In this document: one piece after another, positions 27,675 to 34,759 of the stretch
Layout: every line of letters begins with the position of its first letter
Numbering within the stretch: the first letter of the stretch is position 1
Assembly (NCBI RefSeq): GCF_030252325.1
Contig: NZ_CP126981.1
Coordinates: 2,418,001-2,482,000, forward strand
Reading direction: 5' to 3'
DNA: 64,000 bases
Origin: Candidatus Mycobacterium wuenschmannii
Lineage (GTDB): Bacteria > Actinomycetota > Actinomycetes > Mycobacteriales > Mycobacteriaceae
The notes under the pieces: model-generated
Databases searched by the model: none
Seen by the model: only the letters and a program-made list of their open reading frames with translations
Told to the model about the DNA's origin: nothing
Translations under genes and position numbers: made by a program

Positions 27675-28379
27675 TCACGCGGCAGACCCGTCGGTGGGCC
27701 GCAAGTGTCCACGGCGCCGACCTCGAGATGCGTTCTCGGGCAGAACAATATCCGGTTCAGCCGCTACAGACTCGGGAGTCGGCCCGGAGTCCGACTCGCC
27801 CCGCCAGACCATCAGCGCGAAGATCGCCCCTACTACTACCGGCAGGTGCGTGATCATCCGGACGACCGTGACCGCTCCCGACAGCGCGTCCACGGTGATG
27901 TAAGCCGTGAGCGCGCCCGCGAACACAACAAGAACTCCCGCGAGACCCGCGGCGGCGCGTGGGCGTAACGCGGCGCCGACCATCACCACGCCTATCGCCA
28001 GGGACCACGATGTCGATTCGTTGAGCAGATGGTGATGACCATTCAGCGGATGACTGTGCGAAAGCCCGACGTCGACACCCAGACCCTGCACGATCGCGAG
28101 CACGACCTGCGCACCCCCGGCCAACAGCAAGACCCACCGCTGCCAGCTCATCGACAAACGCGGTTGCGACTGGGCTGTGCCGATCGGCCCCAGCGAAGCG
28201 ATCACCGCCCTCGACTGCACCAGCTTGCGCAATGCCGTCGCCTGCTCTGATACCTGGGAGAACCAGGCTCGGCAATCAACACATCCGTCGAGATGTTCGT
28301 CGACTCGTGCGGTTGGCACCGGCTCTCGCTCGCCGTCGAGCCGCGCAGACAGAGCTTCGCGGGCGACATCGCAGTCCAT
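27675..28379 (-). CDS. Zinc-finger transmembrane anti-sigma factor candidate (Rv0093c-like) with His-rich loop
   Basis: 234 aa. The N-terminus holds a ZAS-type motif HxxxCxxC (His29, Cys33, Cys36 in EHLDGCVDCR), typical of cytoplasmic domains that hold ECF sigma factors. Four hydrophobic segments follow (about 81-100, 125-140, 144-163, 170-192). Between the first and second lies SHSHPLNGHHHLLNE (residues 107-121), with five His, likely outside the membrane and suited to metal binding. The C-terminal tail is Arg-rich. The gene has an island promoter 7 bp before its ATG, so it is leaderless and probably in an autoregulatory loop with the SigC-like factor. In M. tuberculosis, Rv0093c lies next to ctpA. 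Partnership with SigC is inference. Confidence 0.8.
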   Translation of the reverse strand: MDCDVAREALSARLDGEREPVPTARVDEHLDGCVDCRAWFSQVSEQATALRKLVQSRAVIASLGPIGTAQSQPRLSMSWQRWVLLLAGGAQVVLAIVQGLGVDVGLSHSHPLNGHHHLLNESTSWSLAIGVVMVGAALRPRAAAGLAGVLVVFAGALTAYITVDALSGAVTVVRMITHLPVVVGAIFALMVWRGESDSGPTPESVAAEPDIVLPENASRGRRRGHLRPTDGSAA

Positions 28380-28386
28380 ACTCCTA

Positions 28387-28414
28387 TAGTCGCCTACCGG
28401 CGGCGAAATGTTCC
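28387..28414 (-). promoter_or_regulatory. ECF-type promoter of the anti-sigma candidate (island motif 3)
   Basis: On the minus strand GGAACA (28409-28414), 16 nt, CGACTA (28387-28392). The -10 ends 7 nt before the ATG at 28379, so the transcript would be leaderless. Confidence 0.75.
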
Positions 28415-28454
28415 CCCGTGTGCGTCACACCGGCGAACAATCCGGGCCGGTGCT

Positions 28455-28482
28455 GGAACTCGCGGCCGTTCGTGAACGACTA
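28455..28482 (+). promoter_or_regulatory. ECF-type promoter of the HMA-domain gene (island motif 4)
   Basis: GGAACT (28455-28460), 16 nt, CGACTA (28477-28482), with initiation expected near 28489 and about 40 nt of leader before the GTG at 28531. It is divergent from motif 3, 41 bp away. Confidence 0.75.
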
Positions 28483-28530
28483 TTTGATTACGTGGGCGCG
28501 CTGGGCTGCCCCGACCAGCAAGGATGTTGT

Positions 28531-28893
28531 GTGACGGATGTGGCGACGCCGGAGAACGGTGCGGCGAAGGTTCGGCGAATCGAACTCGATATCGAGGGAA
28601 TGTCGTGCGGGGCGTGCGCGAGGCGGGTCGAGAATGCGCTGAACAAGATGCCCGGCGTGCGCGCCTCGGTCAAGTTCTCGACGAAGGTCGCGTCCATCGA
28701 CGTCGACGGTGACATCTCGGCGTCGGCACTGCGCGAGGTCGTCGAGCAAGCCGGGTATGCCGCCGAGGTCCGAGCGGAATCCGCTTCCAGCGGAACGATC
28801 CTCGACGTCCCGGATCAGCACGGCCCGCTCGCGGGCGCTCCTGCCGCCGTGCGGACCCTACTGCGCCGGATCAGTTTCGGACATCTGGCCTAA
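28531..28893 (+). CDS. Stand-alone HMA copper-binding protein, apparent CtpA remnant
   Basis: 120 aa from GTG at 28531 with AAGGAT upstream. Residues about 17-85 form one heavy-metal-associated domain with GMSCGACARRVE (GMxCxxC Cu(I) site). It is highly similar to the N-terminal domain of the ctpB product: both read LNK(M/L)(P/A)GVRASV and then the AGYAAE block. After the domain the sequence loses similarity and stops within 35 residues, with no membrane helix. In M. tuberculosis the gene next to Rv0093c is the full ATPase ctpA, so this looks like a truncated ctpA whose metal-binding part survives. It keeps a good promoter and ribosome site, so it may be a functional copper chaperone rather than a dead gene. 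Confidence 0.75.
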   Translation: MTDVATPENGAAKVRRIELDIEGMSCGACARRVENALNKMPGVRASVKFSTKVASIDVDGDISASALREVVEQAGYAAEVRAESASSGTILDVPDQHGPLAGAPAAVRTLLRRISFGHLA

Positions 28894-28935
28894 CCGCTGC
28901 GCGAAAGGCCTTACCGGCACGCCTGCGTCGAGCGA

Positions 28936-29745
28936 TCAGCGGAAGTCGACGACTGTCGTCGGCGCACGAAGCCCGCTGAATTGCGGCAACCCGTACATCA
29001 CCCGGGTGGCGAGCCGGAGCAGTCTGCCCCGTGCAGGAGGCGCCGGCAACTCCTGAACCGATTGGACGCCATCGAGTTGGCGCAATTCGTCGTACTGCTT
29101 GGCGGTGAACCAGAACGGCATCGGCGGTGCCGTGTAGTGCTTGCTCAGCTTCACACCGCGGCGCTGTGAATACCGACTCAAATATCTTGGCACGCTGTCG
29201 AACACCAGGCGGCCGCCAGGAAAGCGCTTGGCGCACAAGGCGATGAGGCCGAACACCTCGTCACGATCCAGATACTGGAACAAACCCTCGGCCGTGATCA
29301 ACACGCCGTCGGCATCGTCGACGACGTCCATCCAAGACGGGTCCAGCGCGGACTGAGCGCTGGCACGAAGCCGGCTCGAGGTGGGGAGAAGACGCTCGCG
29401 CAGACGAATGACCGGCGCCAAATCGATTGACAGCCAGTTGAGTTCGCCGTTATCGAGGCGCCAGAAGCTGGTCTGCAGACCTTCGGCGAGCGCGACGACT
29501 GTGGTACGCGGGTGCGCGTCGAGGTACTCGCGTGACGCGATATCAAATCCGACGGCCCGCCACGCCGTTGCCTGGTGCGTGCGACCGAAGTGGTGGTAGT
29601 CGTAATCGACGCTGTCACGGAGAACGACCGCCATCGGATCGTCGAGAATCCCATCGGGCCTGGCGGCCTCGGTGGCTCGCTGGTGCAGCGTGAGGAGCGC
29701 GGTTTCGGATACGCCGTCGAGATGGCGGGCGTCGACAGCCGACAT
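28936..29745 (-). CDS. Class I SAM-dependent methyltransferase, LCM/TcmP type
   Basis: 269 aa from ATG at 29743-29745. VVALAEGLQTSFWRLD matches the glycine-rich SAM motif of the leucine-carboxyl-methyltransferase-like family, and ITAEGLFQYLDRDEV is its conserved acidic loop. WLSIDLAPVI is motif II. It lies between the HMA gene and the PPE1 operon on the opposite strand. No island promoter precedes it and no typical regulator site was seen. It might O-methylate a carboxylate of the lipopeptide or another small molecule; that link is positional only. Confidence 0.75.
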   Translation of the reverse strand: MSAVDARHLDGVSETALLTLHQRATEAARPDGILDDPMAVVLRDSVDYDYHHFGRTHQATAWRAVGFDIASREYLDAHPRTTVVALAEGLQTSFWRLDNGELNWLSIDLAPVIRLRERLLPTSSRLRASAQSALDPSWMDVVDDADGVLITAEGLFQYLDRDEVFGLIALCAKRFPGGRLVFDSVPRYLSRYSQRRGVKLSKHYTAPPMPFWFTAKQYDELRQLDGVQSVQELPAPPARGRLLRLATRVMYGLPQFSGLRAPTTVVDFR

Positions 29746-29940
29746 GGCGCCGACTGTACTAGCACGCGCCGGGATACACGAGATCGCAGTATTCGCAAGA
29801 TGACTCACGCTGCCGTCGCACGGCGCGGCGGCGCCAACCGCGCGCCGATGCCGTGCATCACTTCACGGCGGCTTTCCGCAGGTCAGTCCAGTTTTACGGG
29901 TGTGAAGTCCAACATCTTAGAAATTGCCCGCATCTGCGGT

Positions 29941-29968
29941 GGAACTTTTTGCCGGCTTCGCCCGACTA
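29941..29968 (+). promoter_or_regulatory. ECF-type promoter of the PPE1-NRPS operon (island motif 5)
   Basis: GGAACT (29941-29946), 16 nt, CGACTA (29963-29968). Initiation near 29975 leaves a leader of about 55 nt before the GTG of the PPE gene, with GGGAAGGGGG as ribosome site. Confidence 0.75.
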
Positions 29969-30029
29969 CTCCGCTAGCGCCCCCGTGCCATCGGGCGACG
30001 CGCTCAGCCCGGGAAGGGGGTGTGGCTGT

Positions 30030-31442
30030 GTGACGGCTCCGGTATGGATGGCTGCGCCTCCCGAGGTGCACTCCGCACTCTTGAGTGCCGGCCAGGGACC
30101 CGGCTCCCTGATCGCCGCCGCAGCGCAGTGGCGCGAACTGAGTGGCCAGTACGGCATCGCCGCCGATGACCTGAGCCGGCTGCTGGCCGAGGTCGAATCA
30201 GGAAGCTGGCAAGGGCCCACCGCGACGGAATATGTTGCCGCTCACGGCCCGTATCTCGCTTGGCTCGAGCAGGCGGCAGCAGACAGCTCGGTCACCGCCG
30301 CGCAGCACGAGACGGCGGCCGCCGCCTACACCAGCGCCCTGGCTGCCATGCCGACGCTCATCGAACTCTCGGCGAACCACGTCACTCACGGAGTTCTGCT
30401 GGCCACCAACTTCTTTGGCGTCAACACTATCCCCATCGCCCTCAACGAAGCCGACTACGTGCGGATGTGGGTGCAGGCCGCCAACACGATGACGACCTAT
30501 CAGGCCGTCTCTGCCGCGGCCACTGCGGCGACGCCGGCGACTCAACCGGCTCCCCCGATCCTCAAGGCCGACTCTCAACAGAACGCCCAGCCGGCCGCTT
30601 CGAGTTCGGATGACCCATCTCAAGACATCCTCGACTTCATCGACGATCCCTACACCTACATCTACGAATTCTTGCAGCGGCTCGGGCTCGGCCCCGTCGA
30701 GACCGCCGTGTTGGCGGTCATCGCGTTGTTCCTGTACGACGTGCTGTTCTACCCGTACTACGCCTCCTACGCACTTCTGTTGCTGCCGTTCTTCGCCCCG
30801 GCGCTGAGCGCTTTGAGCGCACTCGTCCTGCTCTATCCCTGGCTCGAGGATGGATTCTTCGACCTGGACCCGGCGCCGGCTGCGACAAGCCATGAGCAGC
30901 AATCCACATCGGATATCGCCGGCGCAGCCGCCCCGGCGGCATCCAGCGCTTCGAGCGGTACCGCACAAGCCACCAATGCGCCGGCCGGCGCGGCGACCTC
31001 CACACCCGCCGGCGCTGCGCCGTCAGCGGCGGTCCTCTATGCCGTACCCGGCTTGACACCACCGGACGGGGGCGTCAGTCCGCGGACGGGCGCGACATCC
31101 AGCGTCGGAGTAGCCGACAGCCCGCGCCGGGCCGCGGCGGCGTCAGTCCCGGCTGTCAGTTTGATCCACCGGAGAAGGCGCAAGAAAATGACAGCGGGCC
31201 AGCATGGTCACCGCGACGAATTCCTGGACGCCAACGCGACCATCGACCAATCCGACACTCCCACCGGCGATTCCGAAGCTCGCTCGACTCAGGCAAGCGA
31301 GCAGGGCTCAGGTTCGCTCGGCTTCACCGGCACCACCGATGCGCATCGGGTCCGAGCGTCGGGATTTTCCCGACTCGCTGAGGACGCGGGCACCCGGATG
31401 CCGCTCCTTCCGAACACCTGGGCGAACGGGGGGTCCAGATAA
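30030..31442 (+). CDS. PPE family protein, PPE1-like (Rv0096)
   Basis: 470 aa from GTG at 30030 (M. tuberculosis PPE1 is 463 aa). The N-terminus has the PPE motif in [14 protein letters not shown] and WQG in [13 protein letters not shown], the WxG turn of the four-helix PPE fold. A strongly hydrophobic stretch (about residues 225-275) follows, then a low-complexity Ala/Pro/Ser tail. PPE proteins leave the cell through type VII secretion, usually with a PE partner; no PE or ESX gene is nearby. It starts the lipopeptide operon, exactly as PPE1 precedes Rv0097 in M. tuberculosis. It may aid envelope transit of the lipopeptide. Confidence 0.88.
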   Translation: MTAPVWMAAPPEVHSALLSAGQGPGSLIAAAAQWRELSGQYGIAADDLSRLLAEVESGSWQGPTATEYVAAHGPYLAWLEQAAADSSVTAAQHETAAAAYTSALAAMPTLIELSANHVTHGVLLATNFFGVNTIPIALNEADYVRMWVQAANTMTTYQAVSAAATAATPATQPAPPILKADSQQNAQPAASSSDDPSQDILDFIDDPYTYIYEFLQRLGLGPVETAVLAVIALFLYDVLFYPYYASYALLLLPFFAPALSALSALVLLYPWLEDGFFDLDPAPAATSHEQQSTSDIAGAAAPAASSASSGTAQATNAPAGAATSTPAGAAPSAAVLYAVPGLTPPDGGVSPRTGATSSVGVADSPRRAAAASVPAVSLIHRRRRKKMTAGQHGHRDEFLDANATIDQSDTPTGDSEARSTQASEQGSGSLGFTGTTDAHRVRASGFSRLAEDAGTRMPLLPNTWANGGSR

Positions 31443-31499
31443 AAGCCGTGTCACGAATTGGCGAGCCAGAACAAACGATTCGAATGAAAGAGACAGCTG

Positions 31500-32369
31500 A
31501 TGACGCTCAACGTCAAGGGTGAGGGTCTCGGTGCGCAGATCACCGGGATCGACCCCGCAAACCTGGAAGACATCACCACCGACGAGATACGAAACCTGGT
31601 CTACGAGAACAAGCTTGTAGTCCTCAAAGACGTTCACCCGACTCCAGCGCAATTCATCCAGCTCGGGCGAATTCTCGGGCAGATCGTGCCTTACTACGAA
31701 CCGATGTACCACCACGAGGATCATTCGGAGATCTTCGTGTCGTCGACCGAAGAAGGTCAGGGCGTGCCCAAGACGGGCGCATTCTGGCACATCGACTACA
31801 TGTTCATGCCCGAGCCGTTCGCGTTCTCCATGGTCGTGCCTCTCGCCGTGCCTGGATCAGATCGCGGAACGTATTTCATCGACCTGAACAGGGTCTGGGA
31901 GTCGCTGCCGGCCGCCAAACAGGATCTGGCCCGCGGCACTCTGAGCACCCACGATCCACGTCGGCACATCAAGATCCGCCCCGCGGACGTCTACAAGCCG
32001 ATTGGCGAGATCTGGGACGAGATCACCCAAACCACTCCGCCGATCAAGTGGCCCACCGTCATTCGGCACCCCAAGACCGGGCAGGAGATTCTCTACATCT
32101 GCGCGTCGGGCACCAACAAGATGGAAGACAGCGACGGCGAGCTCGTCGATCCGGCCGTTCTGCAGGACCTGATGGCAGCGACGGGGCAGCTCGACACCGG
32201 TTACACCTCTCCGTTCATCCACACCCAGCACTACGAGGTAGGCGACATCGTGTTGTGGGACAACCGGGTGTTGATGCATCGGGCGAAGCACGGCACCGCC
32301 TCGGGCACTCTGACCACTCATCGGCTGACCATGCTCGACGGCCTCGCGACACCGGGATACGCGGCATGA
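31500..32369 (+). CDS. Fe(II)/2-oxoglutarate dioxygenase, isonitrile synthase (Rv0097/ScoE/MmaE-like)
   Basis: 289 aa TauD-like enzyme. The iron facial triad is His97 and Asp99 in FWHIDYMF and His260 in NRVLMHRAKHG. Arg275 in THRLTM fits 2-oxoglutarate binding. The ScoE family converts the N-carboxymethyl (glycine-derived) amine of a beta-amino fatty acid to an isonitrile by oxidative decarboxylation. ATG at 31500 has GAAAGAGA upstream, 57 bp after PPE1. The next gene starts inside its stop (ATGA). Confidence 0.9.
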   Translation: MTLNVKGEGLGAQITGIDPANLEDITTDEIRNLVYENKLVVLKDVHPTPAQFIQLGRILGQIVPYYEPMYHHEDHSEIFVSSTEEGQGVPKTGAFWHIDYMFMPEPFAFSMVVPLAVPGSDRGTYFIDLNRVWESLPAAKQDLARGTLSTHDPRRHIKIRPADVYKPIGEIWDEITQTTPPIKWPTVIRHPKTGQEILYICASGTNKMEDSDGELVDPAVLQDLMAATGQLDTGYTSPFIHTQHYEVGDIVLWDNRVLMHRAKHGTASGTLTTHRLTMLDGLATPGYAA

Positions 32370-32914
32370 GCACCATCGACTTGGCTGCGAACACGGACTC
32401 GGGGGCCACGGACACGACTCCGATCGCCGAAGATCTACTCGTCAAAGTCCTTGAGCCGTACTCCTACAAAGGTTGCCGTTACCTGATCGACGCGGAGTAC
32501 AAAGCCACCGAGACCTCCGTGCTCGGGTATGCGAATTTTCGCATCACCGAGTCCGCGTACATCCGGAGCACCGGTCATTTCAATGCCGCGGAGCTCATCC
32601 TGTGCTTCAACCAACTCGCGTACTGCGCCTTCGCGCCCGCCATCCTCAACGAAGAGATTCCCGTGCTTCGCGGCTGGTCGATCGAGGACTACTTCAACTA
32701 TCAGTTGCCGAGCATGCTGATCAAGAACGCATCTCAGCGATTCCGACGACCGATCAATGCAGAGAGTTTTTCAGCGCGACTGCTGTGCAAAGACTTTCAG
32801 GTCATCGATCGGTCGATACGTTATCTGTCGATTCCGTGCTCGATCGAGTTCTGGGACGGGATCGGCGGGGCCGCCTACGGCGAAGTCGAACTCGCGGCGC
32901 TCAATATCCCGTAG
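32366..32914 (+). CDS. fcoT: FcoT/ScoD-like thioesterase-family protein (Rv0098-like)
   Basis: 182 aa, nearly the length of Rv0098 (183 aa). Conserved stretches such as YKGCRYLIDAEYK, GHFNAAELILCFNQLAYCAF and IPCSIEFWDG identify it as FcoT, a hot-dog-like type III thioesterase. In the ScoD/MmaD pathway this protein takes part in glycine addition to the unsaturated acyl-ACP and release of the product. The ATG overlaps the preceding stop by 4 bp. It acts between FadD10/ACP and the dioxygenase. Confidence 0.88.
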   Translation: MSTIDLAANTDSGATDTTPIAEDLLVKVLEPYSYKGCRYLIDAEYKATETSVLGYANFRITESAYIRSTGHFNAAELILCFNQLAYCAFAPAILNEEIPVLRGWSIEDYFNYQLPSMLIKNASQRFRRPINAESFSARLLCKDFQVIDRSIRYLSIPCSIEFWDGIGGAAYGEVELAALNIP

Positions 32915-32937
32915 ACCGCTCAAAGAAAGACCTTCAC

Positions 32938-34521
32938 ATGTCCAACTCGCCTTCTTCCGTGCTGGAGCGTGTTCTGCGGCAGGCCGCGCGGCGACCCGAG
33001 GCAATTGCCTTACGGCGCTGCGACGGCCGAAGCGCTCTGCGGTATCGCGACCTCATCGTCCAGACAAACCGGCTGGCCGCCGACCTGGCGGGCCACTCTG
33101 TGGTCGAGGGGTCCCGGGTGCTCGTCATCTCGGACAACGGCCCCGAGACCTACCTGTCGGTGCTGGCCTGCGCAGCACTGGGCGCGATCGCCGTCATGGC
33201 GGATGGCAACATGCCGCCGGCGGCGATCGGCCGCTTCGGTGAGATCACTGATCCAACAGCGGTTCTCGTCACACCAGGCAGTAAGGTCCAGACGTCGTCG
33301 TTGCCTGACGCCCTGCAATCGATACCGACGATCGTTGTGACCGTCGACGGTCGACCGGCAGACACCGATCAGCTGGCCGAGAGACCTGCGCATGGCGCCG
33401 ACGACCCTCTCGCGATGATCTTCACCAGCGGTACCACCGGGGAACCGAAGGCGGTGCTGCTGGCCAACCGCACGTTCTTCGCGATCCCGGACACGCTTGA
33501 GCAGACGGGTCTGGACTGGATCACCTGGGTGGAGGGCGAGACCACCTATTCGCCACTGCCTGCGACCCACATCGGCGGCCTGTGGTGGATTCTCACCTGC
33601 TTGATGCACGGCGGAATGTGTATCACCGGAGGTGAGCACACGTCATCGCTGCTGGAAATTCTCACTACGAACGCCGTTGCCTCGACATGCCTTGTCCCCA
33701 TGCTCATTTCCAAGCTGATCGCGGAGCTGAAGTCCGGTGATGCATCGGTCCCGTCCTTGCGGCTCCTCGGTTACGGCGGATCGCGGGCCATCGCGTCCGA
33801 CGTGCGTTACATCGAGTCTGCGGGAATCCGTACGGCGCAGGTGTATGGACTGAGCGAAACCGGTTGCACGGCTTTGTGTCTGCCGACCGATGATGAATCG
33901 ATCACGAAAATCGAAGCCGGAGCGGTGGGGCGACCCTATCCCGGCGTCGGTGTCTACCTGGCCGGCCCCGACGGTGGCGCACCCACCCTGCCCGGCGCGC
34001 CCCCATCTGCAACCTTCGGCACGCTGTGGATCAAGTCACCGGCCAACATGTTGGGCTATTGGAACAGTCCTCAGCGCACTCAGGAAATACTCGTTGATGG
34101 CTGGGTGAATACCGGCGATCTTTTGGAGTGCCACGACGACGGGTTCTTCTACATCAAGGGCAGGTCGTCGGAGATGATCATCTCCGGTGGGGTCAACATC
34201 GCACCGGACGAGGTCGACCGGATCGCCGAAATTGTGCCCGGGGTCGCCGAGGCCGCCTGCTACGAAATTCCCGACGCCGAGTTCGGAGCGCTCGTCGGCC
34301 TCGCAGTCGTTCCCTCGGCGCCCCTCGACGAGGTCTCGGCCCGTAGCCTCAAACAGGCTGTCGCCGCGCACTATCGACGCGAGTCGGAGTCGATGGCGCG
34401 GCCGGCGACGATCGTCATCGTCGCCGACATCCCGCGGACCCAGTCCGGCAAGGTGATGCGCGCTTCGCTGGCCGCGGCCGCTGCGGGCGGCGACAGGCTC
34501 GAAGCAGCCGTGCGTGCCTGA
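32938..34521 (+). CDS. fadD10: Fatty-acyl-AMP ligase FadD10 (ScoC/MmaC-like)
   Basis: 527 aa ANL-superfamily enzyme. MIFTSGTTGEPKAVLL (about residue 162) is the P-loop, YGLSETGCT the A5 motif, WVNTGDLLE the A7/A8 region and TQSGKVMR the C-terminal lysine motif. FadD10 activates a medium-chain acid as the AMP ester and passes it to the small ACP rather than to CoA. The ribosome site is AAAGAAAGA. It overlaps the ACP start by 8 bp. Confidence 0.92.
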   Translation: MSNSPSSVLERVLRQAARRPEAIALRRCDGRSALRYRDLIVQTNRLAADLAGHSVVEGSRVLVISDNGPETYLSVLACAALGAIAVMADGNMPPAAIGRFGEITDPTAVLVTPGSKVQTSSLPDALQSIPTIVVTVDGRPADTDQLAERPAHGADDPLAMIFTSGTTGEPKAVLLANRTFFAIPDTLEQTGLDWITWVEGETTYSPLPATHIGGLWWILTCLMHGGMCITGGEHTSSLLEILTTNAVASTCLVPMLISKLIAELKSGDASVPSLRLLGYGGSRAIASDVRYIESAGIRTAQVYGLSETGCTALCLPTDDESITKIEAGAVGRPYPGVGVYLAGPDGGAPTLPGAPPSATFGTLWIKSPANMLGYWNSPQRTQEILVDGWVNTGDLLECHDDGFFYIKGRSSEMIISGGVNIAPDEVDRIAEIVPGVAEAACYEIPDAEFGALVGLAVVPSAPLDEVSARSLKQAVAAHYRRESESMARPATIVIVADIPRTQSGKVMRASLAAAAAGGDRLEAAVRA

Positions 34522-34759
34522 CGATATCCGCGAGAGGATTGTCGACGCCGTTTGCGAAGTTCTCTACGTGGACGAGGCGGAGTTCGTCGACGGCGATGCG
34601 ACAGACCTGCGGGACCTCGGGCTGGACTCGGTTCGGTTTGTCCTGCTGATGAATCGACTCGGCGTGGAGAAGGGATCCGAGCTGCAGCGCCGGTTGGCGG
34701 ACAATCTGTCGATTGCGGACTGGATGGCCGAATTGGCAGGTCGACGTGCGCACGCTTGA
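34514..34759 (+). CDS. Acyl carrier protein (Rv0100/ScoB-like)
   Basis: 81 aa from GTG at 34514. Ser39 in LRDLGLDSVRFVLLM is the 4'-phosphopantetheine site. It carries the fatty acid activated by FadD10 while the beta-amino and isonitrile groups are built. Its start overlaps the end of fadD10 by 8 bp and its end overlaps the NRPS start by 14 bp, so expression is coupled. Confidence 0.9.
   Translation: MPDDIRERIVDAVCEVLYVDEAEFVDGDATDLRDLGLDSVRFVLLMNRLGVEKGSELQRRLADNLSIADWMAELAGRRAHA

Noticed and set aside
29853..30029. N-terminal extension of the PPE1-like gene to 29853
   Set aside because: It would read through the island promoter; the PPE fold starts at [12 protein letters not shown] and GTG 30030 has a purine-rich ribosome site.
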